A stretch of 6,721 nt of DNA from an uncultured Pseudomonas sp. GTDB lineage: Bacteria; Pseudomonadota; Gammaproteobacteria; Pseudomonadales; Pseudomonadaceae. Under the pieces are notes generated by a model. The model ran no database searches, was not told where the DNA came from, and worked only from the letters and a program-made list of their open reading frames with translations. The first letter of the stretch is position 1, and every line of letters starts with the position of its first letter. Both the position numbers and the translations under genes were made by a program. Positions 6,184-6,721 of this stretch are shown one piece after another. The stretch lies in NCBI RefSeq assembly GCF_946885885.1, contig NZ_CAMPHN010000217.1, positions 1 to 6,721 of the forward strand. Direction: 5' to 3'.

Positions 6184-6242
6184 CAATTGTGCTCAACGTC
6201 GAAATGGATGCAACAGATCGACGCCGTACTGCGCTGGCGCTA

Positions 6243-6721
6243 TCAGAACAGTGGCAGGGTATAGCTGACGATCAGGCGATTCTCGTCGATGTCGCGACTG
6301 AAGTTGTTGCGCACCATGGCGTTGCGCCATTTCAGGCCGAGGTTCTTCAGCGGGCCGGTCTGGACCACATAGGCGAGGTCCATATCGCGCTCCCACTCGC
6401 GGCCGTCGGATACCCCGTCGCCGCGGTCAATGTTGTCGCCGGTCAGGTAGCGGGTCATAAAGGTCAAGCCGGGGATGCCGATCGAGGCGAAGTTGAAGTC
6501 GTAACGCGCCTGCCAGGACTTTTCGTCCTTGGCGGCGAAGTTGCCGATCTGCACGTAGTTGACCAGGAACGGATCGGTACCGTTGACATAGGCGAAGCCG
6601 GTGTCGCCGCTCATGCTCTGGTAGCCAAGGCCGAAGCTGTGGCCGCTCAGGGCATAGGTAACCATAGCGCCGAAGGCCTTGTTGTCGACATTGCTGTGAC
6701 CGTCGTCGGTCGAGCGCGCGT
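6243..6721 (-). CDS. OprD-family outer-membrane porin (OprE-like), 5' end missing
   Basis: These are the last 159 residues of an outer-membrane porin of the OprD family; the start lies beyond the right edge. The frame is open to the edge, and the residues before the internal methionine at 6665 read HSNVDNKAFGA, continuing the family pattern. The motifs ALSGHSFGLGYQSMSGDTGFAYVNG, YDFNFASIGIPGLTFMTRYLTGDNI, EWERDMDLAYVVQTGPLKNLGLKWRN and the final NRLIVSYTLPLF are typical of OprD C-termini. The alternating beta-strand pattern and the terminal phenylalanine are the signal read by the BAM assembly machinery. Family members carry amino acids, small peptides or carboxylates across the outer membrane. 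The OprE-like label rests partly on synteny, because oprE lies beside aguA in P. aeruginosa PAO1. A terminator follows at 6157-6183. The substrate is unknown. Confidence 0.95.
   Translation of the reverse strand, partial: ARSTDDGHSNVDNKAFGAMVTYALSGHSFGLGYQSMSGDTGFAYVNGTDPFLVNYVQIGNFAAKDEKSWQARYDFNFASIGIPGLTFMTRYLTGDNIDRGDGVSDGREWERDMDLAYVVQTGPLKNLGLKWRNAMVRNNFSRDIDENRLIVSYTLPLF

Overview
The window looks like chromosomal DNA of a Pseudomonas (sensu lato). It is GC-rich, carries an aguR-aguB-aguA agmatine catabolism cluster, has an OprD/OprE-type porin at the right edge, and contains two REP-type palindromic repeat pairs with GTAG heads, as is usual in pseudomonads. The species cannot be fixed from sequence reading alone.

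Left part, + strand (1-4336). The window opens inside a periplasmic substrate-binding protein of the peptide/nickel ABC class (SBP_bac_5, DppA-like), which ends at 1286. A TetR-family regulator follows (AguR-like, 1408-2046), then an AT-rich 230-bp control region. Next come aguB (N-carbamoylputrescine amidohydrolase, 2277-3155) and aguA (agmatine deiminase, 3230-4336). AguA converts agmatine to N-carbamoylputrescine and ammonia; AguB hydrolyses that to putrescine, CO2 and ammonia. Both enzymes keep their full sets of recognisable catalytic residues. A REP inverted pair (REPIN) fills most of the aguB-aguA gap and ends on the base before the aguA Shine-Dalgarno sequence.

Middle part, - strand (5849 down to 4388). 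A compact four-gene operon converges on aguA. It runs: a BigR/SqrR-like ArsR-family repressor with two cysteines 66 residues apart, two half-size YeeE/YedE (Sulf_transp) membrane proteins, and a 63-residue DUF2892 membrane protein. The genes abut, are 2 nt apart, or overlap by ATGA. A likely promoter (5821-5849) has its -10 box inside a perfect 8+8 inverted repeat, so an autoregulated, sulfur-responsive import module is the best reading. No sulfide:quinone reductase, persulfide dioxygenase or rhodanese gene is present in it.

Right part (about 5850-6721). About 390 bp without a convincing gene hold a degenerate second REP pair (6004-6093) and a rho-independent terminator (6157-6183). The 3' end of an OprD-family porin follows on the - strand. 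From memory, in P. aeruginosa PAO1 the porin gene oprE lies directly beside aguA, so the sulfur operon here may be a lineage-specific insertion between aguA and the porin.
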